From contig JAIKXN010000197.1 in the NCBI GenBank assembly GCA_024684055.1, forward strand, positions 1 to 42,025: 42,025 nt of DNA, read 5' to 3'. Made by a program: the position numbers and the translations under genes. Each line of letters opens with the position of its first letter. Position 1 is the stretch's first letter. Under the pieces are notes generated by a model, which saw only the letters and a program-made list of their open reading frames with translations, was not told the DNA's origin and searched no databases. Shown piece after piece: positions 28,441 through 37,060 of this stretch. This stretch comes from Lachnospiraceae bacterium. Its GTDB lineage: Bacteria; Bacillota; Clostridia; Lachnospirales; Lachnospiraceae.

Positions 28441-28454
28441 TGAACATATGTTCG
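28441..28454 (-). promoter_or_regulatory. LexA (SOS) box upstream of uvrB
   Basis: The minus strand reads CGAACATATGTTCA, which matches the Gram-positive LexA consensus CGAAC-N4-GTTCG at all but the last base. It ends 8 bases before the -35 of the uvrB promoter, so LexA bound there would touch the polymerase site. Confidence 0.85.
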
Positions 28455-28472
28455 CTTTATTTTTACGGAATA

Positions 28473-28535
28473 AAAAAACGGTTCCGGACTGTTTTCAGAC
28501 CTCAATAAGCGCCCTTTACACACGAACCGTTTTTT
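28473..28535 (-). terminator. Terminator-like inverted repeat after the YidC-sulfatase gene
   Basis: A perfect 12-bp repeat (AAAAAACGGTTC at 28473-28484 and GAACCGTTTTTT at 28524-28535) begins 2 bases after the stop codon and ends in a T7 run on the minus strand. The loop is long (39 bases) with only weak inner pairing. Confidence 0.7.
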
Positions 28536-28537
28536 CT

Positions 28538-31321
28538 TTATCTCTCGTCTTTTATGACCCTCCAGTTGTTTTTGTCACGCATGTCTTTTTCGACCGAAAG
28601 CCAGAGCCCCGGAAGGAATTCCGTTCCGTTGTTCTCGTCGACAACCCATTTGTCGGAACCGAGAACGTACTGGGGACCTGCAAACTTTGCATCATTGTTG
28701 ATCGGATTTCCGGTGAACGGGTTCACAGGATTTTCAATCAGCCCTTCAAGCGCATAAGTCGGAACATCCGCGTTGGTCATGAACTCATCGCTTATCGTAA
28801 ATTCCCTCTGATCAAAATCCTTAATGAGAAGGATGGGATAATATGCTTCGATATCCATGAATTCGTCGCTTCCGTCGTCAAGGTGATATTTGTCGTTAAG
28901 ATGAAGTGCTCTTCCGTGGTCGGCCGTGATAATGATACGCGTGTTGTCGTAAACACCTTCTTCCTTAAGATAATCAAGCCATCTTCCGACCGAAAGGATC
29001 GCAGCCATATTGGTCTGATAGAACTGATAACTCTCGACGGAGCCCATATTAAGAGTCACTCCGTCAACGGTATATCTGTCTCTGTTCGCTTCTTCGTAAG
29101 CGGTATTGTCAACGTCATATGCTATCTCGTAGGAAGGTTCCTGGAAAAGCTGGGGATCGTGTGTCGAATCATTTTCAAGAACGAAATAATTGTCGGACGA
29201 ATCATCCTTTACTACGGTCATCGTATTTAGATTCTGAAGCGTTGCATAATCCCACATGAAATTGTCGTAAATGCCCTGCGCAACAAACGAATTGACGATT
29301 CTTTGTCCGTGGCCGCTCGTAATCTCATCGGCAAAATCATTCGTAACCATGTTTTCGTTGTAAAAGCCTTTGTCGTAAAAATGATTCTGCAGAATGATCG
29401 GTGCCGTTTTCATAATCGAGTAGCAGAAAAAGTTTCTGTAATTTCTGTCAGATACGCTGTCCTTGTGAGCGTCCCAGAAATAACCTTTAGTATTGTATGC
29501 CCTGATATCGGGATAATCATCGAATATGGACAGATCCGGATACCACTGATAGTTGGCATAAGGCGCGTCGCAGACGGTTACGTCAAAACCGTTTTCATCG
29601 AAAACCACAGGAAGCATTTTCAGCGCTTCGTTGTGTTTATCCACAAGCAGCCTGTCGTTTCTTTCATTCATTGCCGCGGGCGTGTATTCGTATCCGCCGA
29701 AGATTTCGGGCGAACCAAAATTGGTGTAGGCGCCGTATGAGATTGTATTGGGATAATAAGTGAAGCCTGCGTACATTTCCTTTAATTCGGGTTTTTCGTT
29801 TATAAAATAAGGCATGTACATTCCGGGTGCTTTATCGAGCATGATAACTATGACGTTCCGACCGTTCTTACTTAATGTACAGGTTGGCATCTCATCGCTT
29901 ATTCTTGAAAGTTTTTCCCTGCTTGCCTCCGTAACCTTTATTATCTTTCCGGTATTGAAAACGGATATTCCGGTAATTGCAAGACAAAGAACAACCGCTG
30001 CCCATTTAAGATTGTTCTTTAAAAACCAAAAGAGCAGAAGCAGAACTATCAGTACGATAAACAGTACACCTAAATTCAGCGCTTTTTCTTTCATGGAAAC
30101 CGTAAACTCTTCCGTATATCCGAGGCTGGAATTAAGCACAGCCCTGTTTTTGCCGAATACCATGTAGTTAACCGTCATGATTCCGGCCAAAACCCATGCA
30201 AGACAGTTTAATACCACTCTGAATTTCTCTTCTGCGAGTGCATAGAAAACTCCGAACCAGACAACGAAAGTTCCGAGCGCCATGCAGAACGAACTGACCG
30301 CAAACCAGAGGGGCGATCTGAAATGATAAAGATCGATAAACTCTTCGGTTGACGATGCGATAACCGCAGACGGAATAAGAAGTCCGATAAGTATAGTTAA
30401 ATAAATCCCGCAGGATAAGAACATTGCGTAGCTGCTTTTGAAACCGTATTTTTCAAAGAAAACAAATTCCTTGAATTTCTTCTTTTTCGTTAAAGATATG
30501 ATCAGCGGGCAGAAACTGATCATCGCAAAAAGTGCCACTATGAGCAGAAACGATTTGCTTCCGGTGATCTTAATTCTGATCAAAGGTATGGAGGCGATCA
30601 AAAGAACGCCTGCTGCCGCAAAGAGAACATCAAGCACTTTTCTTGCTTTTTCGGATTTAAAGTATATTGTTTTTCCAAGTGAAAAAAGATTGTTTAAAGT
30701 CCAGTAGAAAACCAGTCCAGAAGGCGATTTATACAGGAAAAAGAGGAAAAATGCCGCCATGCCGTAAAGCTGGATCTTGGTACGAAGCGGATATCCTTTG
30801 GTGAAGATCACGCATGAAATCATATTGATCGCAGTCATCAGTATCGGAAGGATATTTATAGAAATCGCGCCTAAAGATATGAGTGCATCCGGTGTGCCGA
30901 GATCCGCTATCGGTCCGAACGAAACTCCGTTTAAAAGGGTAAGTCCCGATAAAAACCTGTATGCTGCAACAAAGAAAGGAATTTCCAAAAGAAGCGAAAC
31001 GGAACCCTTGAAAACATCGGTCGGTCTGTATCCGTTCTGACGGTAATACGTCTGAAGCATCATCATCTTCTCGTCGCCCTTAAATGTCTTTCTGATGTGT
31101 GCAACGCCTTTTCGAAGTCTGTTCTCAATATCCCTCTCCGCATCCTGAACTTCATCCGCACGTTTGTAAAGCGGAAGAACCAATATGTTCATCGACAGAC
31201 TGAGTGCGATAATGGATAGACCGGGATTAAAAGACCCTTTCTGGGCAACAGAAAAAACGTATTCAAAGAATACCTGCAAAGGACGTATTAAAATTGTGTA
31301 AAGTATCTGAAAAAAGTTCAT
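28538..31321 (-). CDS. YidC/Oxa1-like domain fused to an LTA-synthase/sulfatase-type domain
   Basis: A 927-residue fusion. Residues about 25-225 look like YidC/Oxa1: LSIIALSLSMNILVLPLYKR, a charged cytoplasmic hairpin (DAERDIENRLRKGVAHIRKT, then YYRQNGYRP), SLLLEIPFFVAAYRFLSGLT, and SGLVFYWTLNNLFSLGKTIY. The groove arginine of Gram-positive YidC (in LIRLLILPL) is replaced by Asn45. About five or six further spans lie between 230 and 455. Residues 485-927 form an alkaline-phosphatase-superfamily domain with metal ligand D496 (IVIMLDKAPG), probable catalytic T533 (GAYTNFGSPEIFGG) and D801-H802 (IIITADHGRA). By analogy with LtaS-type enzymes it would act outside the membrane on a phosphoglycerol-type substrate. 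It starts 3 bases after the glycerophosphotransferase gene. Confidence 0.85.
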   Translation of the reverse strand: MNFFQILYTILIRPLQVFFEYVFSVAQKGSFNPGLSIIALSLSMNILVLPLYKRADEVQDAERDIENRLRKGVAHIRKTFKGDEKMMMLQTYYRQNGYRPTDVFKGSVSLLLEIPFFVAAYRFLSGLTLLNGVSFGPIADLGTPDALISLGAISINILPILMTAINMISCVIFTKGYPLRTKIQLYGMAAFFLFFLYKSPSGLVFYWTLNNLFSLGKTIYFKSEKARKVLDVLFAAAGVLLIASIPLIRIKITGSKSFLLIVALFAMISFCPLIISLTKKKKFKEFVFFEKYGFKSSYAMFLSCGIYLTILIGLLIPSAVIASSTEEFIDLYHFRSPLWFAVSSFCMALGTFVVWFGVFYALAEEKFRVVLNCLAWVLAGIMTVNYMVFGKNRAVLNSSLGYTEEFTVSMKEKALNLGVLFIVLIVLLLLFWFLKNNLKWAAVVLCLAITGISVFNTGKIIKVTEASREKLSRISDEMPTCTLSKNGRNVIVIMLDKAPGMYMPYFINEKPELKEMYAGFTYYPNTISYGAYTNFGSPEIFGGYEYTPAAMNERNDRLLVDKHNEALKMLPVVFDENGFDVTVCDAPYANYQWYPDLSIFDDYPDIRAYNTKGYFWDAHKDSVSDRNYRNFFCYSIMKTAPIILQNHFYDKGFYNENMVTNDFADEITSGHGQRIVNSFVAQGIYDNFMWDYATLQNLNTMTVVKDDSSDNYFVLENDSTHDPQLFQEPSYEIAYDVDNTAYEEANRDRYTVDGVTLNMGSVESYQFYQTNMAAILSVGRWLDYLKEEGVYDNTRIIITADHGRALHLNDKYHLDDGSDEFMDIEAYYPILLIKDFDQREFTISDEFMTNADVPTYALEGLIENPVNPFTGNPINNDAKFAGPQYVLGSDKWVVDENNGTEFLPGLWLSVEKDMRDKNNWRVIKDER

Positions 31322-31324
31322 CCT

Positions 31325-32575
31325 TTATTTCTCTTTCCTGTCAGTCAGTTCATCGTATTTTGAAACGAGATAATCAACCGTTTTTACGGCACCCTCGCCG
31401 TAGCACTGCCAGCATTCGTTTCTGACTTCGTTTCTGCCTTCGGCATATTCAGGTCTGCTTAAGCATTCGTCTATTATTTCCTTAACGTTTCCGAGATTCT
31501 CTTCGGTAAGTTTCTCGCCCAGTTTCGGAAGTGCCGTAAGTGTCCAGACCTCATCTTCCATCCACCAGTAATCATAAGGTGCCCTGTCGAAATTTGTTTC
31601 CGTATAAATAATCGGTTTGTCGTAGACGAGTGCGAAATCAAATACCACGGCAGAAAAATCCGAGATAAGAATATCCGCGAGTTTGAGCACTTCGAAATTA
31701 TCGACATCCCTGTTCCATTTTAATTTTTCCGAATCCGGATATCGGGCCATAAGTCTGTCAGTCATTTCTTTTTCGGAAACAAATGACTGCGGATGCGGTC
31801 TGATGATGATGTTGTATCCCGTGGCAATAAGATTGTCGATGACCTTCTCGCCGAATCTGTTCAGAAGCGAACTCGGTCCCCATGAAGGTGCAAGAAGAAC
31901 AGTTCTTTCATGCTCTTTGGTTTCGCCGCTTGATTTTAATCTTTCAACCATTCTGTCCATATAGGGAAGTCCCCCGTAAGGAACTTCCTTTTCGGGAAGG
32001 TTACGGAGTTTCTCAAGTTCGCGAACGTGTTTTATCAGATGTTCGCCCGCTACGAGGATCGAATCATAATAATCGATCCCGAACATTCTGTACAAAGCAA
32101 CTTCGCCTGCAGAATGCGGGATGTGAACATAAAAATCAACGTCTCTTGAGCGTTTCCACTGATATACGTCAAGTCCGGGAGTCGTTGCCAGAACTATATT
32201 GGCATTAAGAAAATTGAGTTTCGAAAAGGTGCGATTGCCCTCTCCGAGGAATTTGCTTTTTACGTGAGGATATTCACATTTAAGCCCTGGATCGTCACCC
32301 GATGCGGTAAGATATTCCACATCTATTCCGCGCCTGTCAAATTCGGCGCAGATCGGTTCAAAAACAGGCCAGTATCTTTTATCGTCGGCAAAAATAACAT
32401 AAGGAATTTTATTTCCCGATATTTCTTCTTTTTTGCCGCTTGTAATCTTAAAGCGTATTTTAACCCAGGCCATCCTTATGAGGTATCCGACTGCACCGAA
32501 TACACCAATAAGAACAGCAAAAAGCATGCTGCCCGTGCCGGGATCTATATAAAGCAGTATATTCTCTGAGTGCAT
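31325..32575 (-). CDS. Membrane-tethered CDP-glycerol glycerophosphotransferase family protein
   Basis: A 416-residue protein. Its N-terminus has YIDPGTGSMLFAVLIGVFGA leading into one membrane span (about 8-36), then a cytoplasmic GT-B type domain of the TagB/TagF family: HIPHSAGEVALYR near 151, LLAPSWGPSSLL near 227, IIIRPHP at 256-262 and ISDFSAVVFDFALVYDKPII from 304. Such enzymes move glycerol-phosphate from CDP-glycerol to a lipid-linked or teichoic-acid acceptor. A GGGAGAGGA site precedes the ATG. It ends 3 bases before the YidC-sulfatase fusion, so the two are translated as a pair. The acceptor cannot be told from sequence. Confidence 0.88.
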   Translation of the reverse strand: MHSENILLYIDPGTGSMLFAVLIGVFGAVGYLIRMAWVKIRFKITSGKKEEISGNKIPYVIFADDKRYWPVFEPICAEFDRRGIDVEYLTASGDDPGLKCEYPHVKSKFLGEGNRTFSKLNFLNANIVLATTPGLDVYQWKRSRDVDFYVHIPHSAGEVALYRMFGIDYYDSILVAGEHLIKHVRELEKLRNLPEKEVPYGGLPYMDRMVERLKSSGETKEHERTVLLAPSWGPSSLLNRFGEKVIDNLIATGYNIIIRPHPQSFVSEKEMTDRLMARYPDSEKLKWNRDVDNFEVLKLADILISDFSAVVFDFALVYDKPIIYTETNFDRAPYDYWWMEDEVWTLTALPKLGEKLTEENLGNVKEIIDECLSRPEYAEGRNEVRNECWQCYGEGAVKTVDYLVSKYDELTDRKEK

Positions 32576-32617
32576 CAGTTCCTCTCCCTGAGATTGGCTG
32601 TGTCTTAATTTAAGCGC

Positions 32618-32649
32618 AACAAGATGACCGCTTTCACGGTCATCCTGTT
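32618..32649. terminator. 13-bp hairpin between the glycerophosphotransferase gene and ctp
   Basis: A near-perfect stem (arms 32618-32630 and 32637-32649, one G-U pair) closes a 6-base loop. It begins 22 bases after the ctp stop codon. No clear T run follows on the minus strand, so it may be a weak terminator, an mRNA end-protecting stem or a Rho-assisted site. Confidence 0.55.
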
Positions 32650-32671
32650 TATATCATATTTCTTTAATTTG

Positions 32672-33934
32672 TTACTTAAGCTTGTCTTTGATAAAATCAA
32701 CGGCTGCATTAAGCTGATTATCGGTTTCATCCTCAAGATATTTTTCCGAATCGAATTCTACTTCAATGTCAGGTTCGATTCCGATCTTGTGAATATTGTT
32801 TCCAAGCGGTGTGTAATACTTGCTTGTTGTGATCTTTATCGCAGAACCGTCAGGCAAAGATCTCATGCTCTGAACAATGCCTTTTCCGTAAGTCTTCGTT
32901 CCGATAAGAGTACCTATACCATAATCCTTTATCGCTCCGGCCATGATTTCCGATGCCGATGCCGAACCGCCGTCAACTAAAACCGCAAGCGGAACATCCA
33001 GCTCGTTTTTGCCGTCGCTCTTATACTCTTCACGCTTACCGTACTTGTCTTCCGTGTAAACGATAAGTCCTTTCGGAAGAATCTCTCCGCATATGTCGAC
33101 TACGGTATCAAGGGAACCTCCGGGATTTCCTCTGAGGTCAATGATAAGTCCATTCATTCCGTCTTCCTTGGCCTGTCTTAATGCATTGTCAAACTGACCT
33201 GTGGTTATCGCATCAAATTCGCTTATCTGAATATACCAGATACCCTCTTCCTTTTCTTCTGCTTTAACGGTAGGCGTATCGATTTTTCTTCTTTCAAGAG
33301 TAATTTCGTATTTGCCATTCGGACCTTCCATGGTAAGCTTAACCGTTGTGCCCTCAGGTCCTCTGACTTTGGCTACGACTTCATCGAGATTCTGTCCGTA
33401 AACATCTTCGCCGTCAACTTCAATGATAAAATCTCCGGCAGAAAGTTCTTCACATTCCTTTGCGGAGCCGCCTTCGATGAAATCATAAACGAAGGGATAT
33501 CCCTTATCGTCGTCTTTTCTTAAATACGCACCGATACCTTCGTAATTTCCCTGAATTCCTTCCATCATGTCCTTGAATTCTTCAGGTGAATAGTAACATG
33601 TATAAGGATCGCCCACTCCGGACATAATGCCGTAGTAAAGACCGTTTTTAAGATCTTCTTCATCTACATCTTCATAGTAAAATGCATCGATATATGAAGC
33701 CAGATCGTCTATTTTCTCGAGTGTCTCAGCATCAACAAACTTGCTGGTCTTTGCAATAGCCTCAAGTTTCTTTGAGTTAAGATCAAAAATTCCTACCAGT
33801 ACCACCAGCAAAAGCGCTATTGTTCCTATCGTACCGACAATAATGCCCAATATGAGGAAAAGCAGTGCTTTAATTACTCCCCATGGGCTTTTTTTCTTTT
33901 TTTCAGCCGGTTTATTCAATTCTTTATTGTCCAC
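32672..33934 (-). CDS. C-terminal processing protease (S41 family, Ctp)
   Basis: A serine protease with a Ser-Lys dyad that trims extracytoplasmic proteins. It has a basic cytoplasmic N-terminus, one membrane span (IKALLFLILGIIVGTIGTIA), a PDZ domain (GGSAKECEELSAGDFIIEVD) and the S41 domain with LIIDLRGNPGGSLDTVVDI, catalytic Ser in VDGGSASASEIMAGAI and Lys in GTKTYGKGIVQSMRSL. I place the start at a GTG (33934), which has GGAGG 6 bases upstream; an ATG at 33985 has no site. This gives 420 residues. Its place after ftsE-ftsX and an M23 hydrolase suggests it regulates wall hydrolases. Confidence 0.93.
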   Translation of the reverse strand: MDNKELNKPAEKKKKSPWGVIKALLFLILGIIVGTIGTIALLLVVLVGIFDLNSKKLEAIAKTSKFVDAETLEKIDDLASYIDAFYYEDVDEEDLKNGLYYGIMSGVGDPYTCYYSPEEFKDMMEGIQGNYEGIGAYLRKDDDKGYPFVYDFIEGGSAKECEELSAGDFIIEVDGEDVYGQNLDEVVAKVRGPEGTTVKLTMEGPNGKYEITLERRKIDTPTVKAEEKEEGIWYIQISEFDAITTGQFDNALRQAKEDGMNGLIIDLRGNPGGSLDTVVDICGEILPKGLIVYTEDKYGKREEYKSDGKNELDVPLAVLVDGGSASASEIMAGAIKDYGIGTLIGTKTYGKGIVQSMRSLPDGSAIKITTSKYYTPLGNNIHKIGIEPDIEVEFDSEKYLEDETDNQLNAAVDFIKDKLK

Positions 33935-34117
33935 TTCAAACCTCCGAAACGATCGGATCCGTAAATCCGTTCGTTTGTCATTCATTAAATCTTATTCCGT
34001 AAGAATCTTCCCGTTTACATGAATCCGGGAGTAACATTTTCTGCCACCCCTGTCCGCTTTCAGATAAACAACAAACGGCAGTCTCTCACGAAACAAATCA
34101 ATTATAATTCGCAATTG

Positions 34118-35407
34118 TTAAGGTTTTGTGATGTAGTTCCATGGCGATACATATTCACCGTTCACCCTGACACTGAAGTGAAGATGCGGTCCGGTACTTC
34201 TGCCTGTCGATCCGACAAAAGCAATAACGTCGCCTCTTTTAACTTCCTTACCCTCCGAAACATTCAGTTTGGAAGCATGCATATAAACGGTATAAAGTCC
34301 GCCGCCGTGATCAAGCATTACATAATTGCCCATTGCAGCCGTATATGATGCCGCAACAACTTCGCCGTCATAAGCAGCCAGGATATTGCTTCCCGAGGGC
34401 GCTGCAAGGTCCACTCCGTTATGGAAAAGCTGCGAACCGAGAATCGGATGTTTTCTGTATCCGAAATCTGATGAAACCCTTGTATAAGAAGGGCAGGGCC
34501 AGCAGAATGCTCCGCCGTCGTATACTCTCATGTTGTCGAGTTCTTTTTTGGCGTTGGCGAGGATTCTTTCGAGTTCATCGATCATCGCATTCTGTTCTGC
34601 GATCTCAGCCTCGTATTCCCTGAGTGCCGCTTCCTTGTCGGCTATTTCGCTGGAAACCGATTCTATTTCGATCCTCTTCTGATCCATCAGTTCTTCCACG
34701 GCCTTCTGCTCGTCTTCTGCAGCCTTCTTTGTCTCCTGTAAAAGTGCCTCTTCCTCTTCAAGCTGTGCTTCACACACTTTTACGTACTCAACCGTGGCCG
34801 AGTATTCCTTGAACATTTTGTCATCATATCTCGAAAGGTCTTCCACATAATCCATCTGGTTAAGGAAGTCTCCGAGTCCGCCTGCATTCAAAAGAAGTTC
34901 GAGATAGAAATTGTCACCCTGTTCGTAAACTGCCTGAACCCTCTTTTTCATACAATCGTACTGATTGTCTTTTATCTCAATCGCCTCGGCAAGTTCTGCC
35001 TTGGTTTCTTCGATCTGTCTTTCTTTTTCCTCGATGTCGAGATTAAGCTGTTCTATTTTTTCTTCTATTTCGGCAACCTGTGCGTCAAGTTCCGTAATGT
35101 AGTTTGTCAGTCCGGCCTTGTTGCTTTCAAGCTGACGTTTAACTTTTTCAACGTCAGTTTTGCCTTTTGTCAAATTGCTCTTTTCTTTTTGCGCATTCGC
35201 GATCTGCTGCTCTTTTTCCTTTATGGATTTCTGCAAAGAAGCCATGTCCTGTTTCTTCTTGTCTTTTCCGGAATCTTCTGATTCCGCAGATTCATTCGAA
35301 CCCGTTGCAAAAACATTTGCCGACATGGGTGCAGAAAATAAAAGTGCGAAGGTCGAAGCCGCAATGACGATCCGTCCAACCAGTTTTTTTCCCCTAAAAC
35401 TCAGCAT
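34118..35407 (-). CDS. Secreted coiled-coil M23 peptidase (EnvC/FtsX-partner type)
   Basis: A peptidoglycan hydrolase of about 429 residues. It has a signal peptide (basic start, IVIAASTFALLFSAPMSA; cleavage likely near VFA), a long coiled coil (about 55-290) and a C-terminal LytM/M23 domain. Numbered from the upstream TTG at 35413, the zinc ligands are H331 and D335 (FHNGVDLAAP) and H412 (GPHLHF), with H379 and H410 as further active-site residues. A CWPC pair opens the catalytic domain. The coiled coil followed by a peptidase, encoded right after ftsX, fits a hydrolase activated by FtsEX in division. I choose ATG 35407 over the TTG; the GGAG site fits either imperfectly. Confidence 0.92.
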   Translation of the reverse strand: MLSFRGKKLVGRIVIAASTFALLFSAPMSANVFATGSNESAESEDSGKDKKKQDMASLQKSIKEKEQQIANAQKEKSNLTKGKTDVEKVKRQLESNKAGLTNYITELDAQVAEIEEKIEQLNLDIEEKERQIEETKAELAEAIEIKDNQYDCMKKRVQAVYEQGDNFYLELLLNAGGLGDFLNQMDYVEDLSRYDDKMFKEYSATVEYVKVCEAQLEEEEALLQETKKAAEDEQKAVEELMDQKRIEIESVSSEIADKEAALREYEAEIAEQNAMIDELERILANAKKELDNMRVYDGGAFCWPCPSYTRVSSDFGYRKHPILGSQLFHNGVDLAAPSGSNILAAYDGEVVAASYTAAMGNYVMLDHGGGLYTVYMHASKLNVSEGKEVKRGDVIAFVGSTGRSTGPHLHFSVRVNGEYVSPWNYITKP

Positions 35408-35425
35408 TTGCAATCATCTCCGTAA

Positions 35426-36316
35426 TCATACTCGTAAATGTTTTCTTACCGTAAAGAAGCTTCCCACAAAACCGATCCCCACACCGATAAGGAGTGAAAA
35501 AGGAATGAGATACTGAAAAATATCGAGTGCGGGAAGGAATTTGAGAAACGAAAGGAATGAAAACTTTTCGCTTATCAGTTCGGTAGCCAGGCCGTAAAGG
35601 TAATACAAAAGTCCCATCGGAATGGCAGAGCCGATTATTCCAAGCATCATGCCTTCGAAAACGAAAGGAGCTCTTACGAAAAAGTCCGTTGCACCGATAT
35701 ATTTCATGATCGTGATCTCTTCTTTACGAACGGATATACCCATGGTAACCGTATTGCTGATAAGGAAAATACTTACCGCAAAAAGAATAAGGATAATACC
35801 TATGAAAACGTAAACAAGCACAAGGTTTATTCCCGAAAGAGTATCAGCCGTGAAATCCGATTTATTGATCTTTCTTACGCCTTCAACACCTTCAAGATAA
35901 CTTACCAGCTGATTCTGCTTCGAAACATCGTTAAGATAGATCTGATAGTTTGCACAGTTTTCAAGCGGGTTTTCAGTAAAGCCTTCCGCATATTCGCCGA
36001 GTTTGACACTGAAGTCTTCCCATGCCTGTTCAGCGGAAACATATTCATATCTGCCGACTTCTGAACGGCGTGAAAGGATTTCTCCGATCTCCTCTATTCT
36101 TTCCTCTGTAATATCTTCATCAAAGAATATAGTAACGGATACGTTCTCTTCGGCCTTCTGAACGATATTTGCGATATTGAAAGCTATCGCATAAAAAATT
36201 CCAAACACAAAAAGACATGCCGAAATGGTAGCTATCGTCGCAACCGAAAACCATTTGTTTTTAAATATACCAACGACGCCCTGTTCGATGGTGTAAAAGA
36301 AAGTTCTAATCTTCAT
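35426..36316 (-). CDS. ftsX: Cell division protein FtsX
   Basis: The membrane half of the FtsEX complex, which drives septal wall hydrolases. The protein of 296 residues has an N-terminal span (WFSVATIATISACLFVFGIF), an extracytoplasmic domain of about 120 residues (VSVTIFFDEDITEERIEEIG) and three C-terminal spans of the FtsX/MacB permease type. ATG 36316 (MKIRTFFYTIEQG) is chosen because GGAGG precedes it; it overlaps the ftsE stop by 11 bases. A longer frame to 36349 adds non-conserved residues. Confidence 0.95.
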   Translation of the reverse strand: MKIRTFFYTIEQGVVGIFKNKWFSVATIATISACLFVFGIFYAIAFNIANIVQKAEENVSVTIFFDEDITEERIEEIGEILSRRSEVGRYEYVSAEQAWEDFSVKLGEYAEGFTENPLENCANYQIYLNDVSKQNQLVSYLEGVEGVRKINKSDFTADTLSGINLVLVYVFIGIILILFAVSIFLISNTVTMGISVRKEEITIMKYIGATDFFVRAPFVFEGMMLGIIGSAIPMGLLYYLYGLATELISEKFSFLSFLKFLPALDIFQYLIPFSLLIGVGIGFVGSFFTVRKHLRV

Positions 36317-37046
36317 CGAAATATCCTCCGTTCTCGGCATCGCTGACAATCATACCCTGCTTAATGGTAACTACACGTTTTTTCATATCATTGACCAGTT
36401 TGTCATTATGAGTAACAACCACAACGGTCGTTCCTTTTTCGTTTATGGTCTCAAGAAGCTTCATGATCTCTGCGGTGTTGTAAAGGTCGAGGTTACCCGT
36501 AGGTTCATCCGCAAGAAGAAGTTTCGGCTGGTTGACCAGCGCTCTTGCAAGAGCAACTCTCTGCTGTTCACCGCCGGCAAGCTGCTTGGGTTTTGCTTTG
36601 TATTTTCCCGCAAGTCCCACAAGTGACAACATGCTGGGTACGTTTCTTCTGATTTCCGATTCGGACTTCTGCGCCACTCTCTGAGCAAAAGCAACGTTCT
36701 CGTAAACATTTCTGTCTTTTAAAAGACGGAAATCCTGGAACACTACTCCGAGTGTTCTTCTGAATTTGGGAATTCTTCCGTGCTTAATGGTCATAAGGTT
36801 AAAACCGTTAACAAAGACCGTTCCGCTGTCAGCTTTGAGTTCCCTCAAAAGAAGTTTGATCAAGGTTGATTTTCCCGCACCGGAAACTCCGACTATGAAT
36901 ACGAATTCTCCGTGCTTTACCCTAAGATTGATATTTGAAAGAGCAGGTACGCCATCCGAGAATGTCTTGCTGACATCCTCAAGATAAATGGCATATTCGG
37001 ACATGGGATTTGATTCCGCGCTCTTTTTTCTTTTTTTTTCAGCCAT
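36306..37046 (-). CDS. ftsE: Cell division ATP-binding protein FtsE
   Basis: The ABC ATPase of FtsEX, 246 residues. It has Walker A GVSGAGKST (the family norm is GxSGAGKST), Q-loop VVFQDFRLLKDRNVYENVAF, signature LAGGEQQRVALARAL, Walker B KLLLADEPTGNLD and switch His in VVVVTHND. A Lys-rich N-terminal extension (about 14 residues) precedes the usual start MSEYAIYLEDVS. GGGAG is 7 bases before ATG 37046. It starts 14 bases after the PucR-type regulator gene. Confidence 0.96.
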   Translation of the reverse strand: MAEKKRKKSAESNPMSEYAIYLEDVSKTFSDGVPALSNINLRVKHGEFVFIVGVSGAGKSTLIKLLLRELKADSGTVFVNGFNLMTIKHGRIPKFRRTLGVVFQDFRLLKDRNVYENVAFAQRVAQKSESEIRRNVPSMLSLVGLAGKYKAKPKQLAGGEQQRVALARALVNQPKLLLADEPTGNLDLYNTAEIMKLLETINEKGTTVVVVTHNDKLVNDMKKRVVTIKQGMIVSDAENGGYFDED

Positions 37047-37060
37047 TTTTTTCTCCCGGA

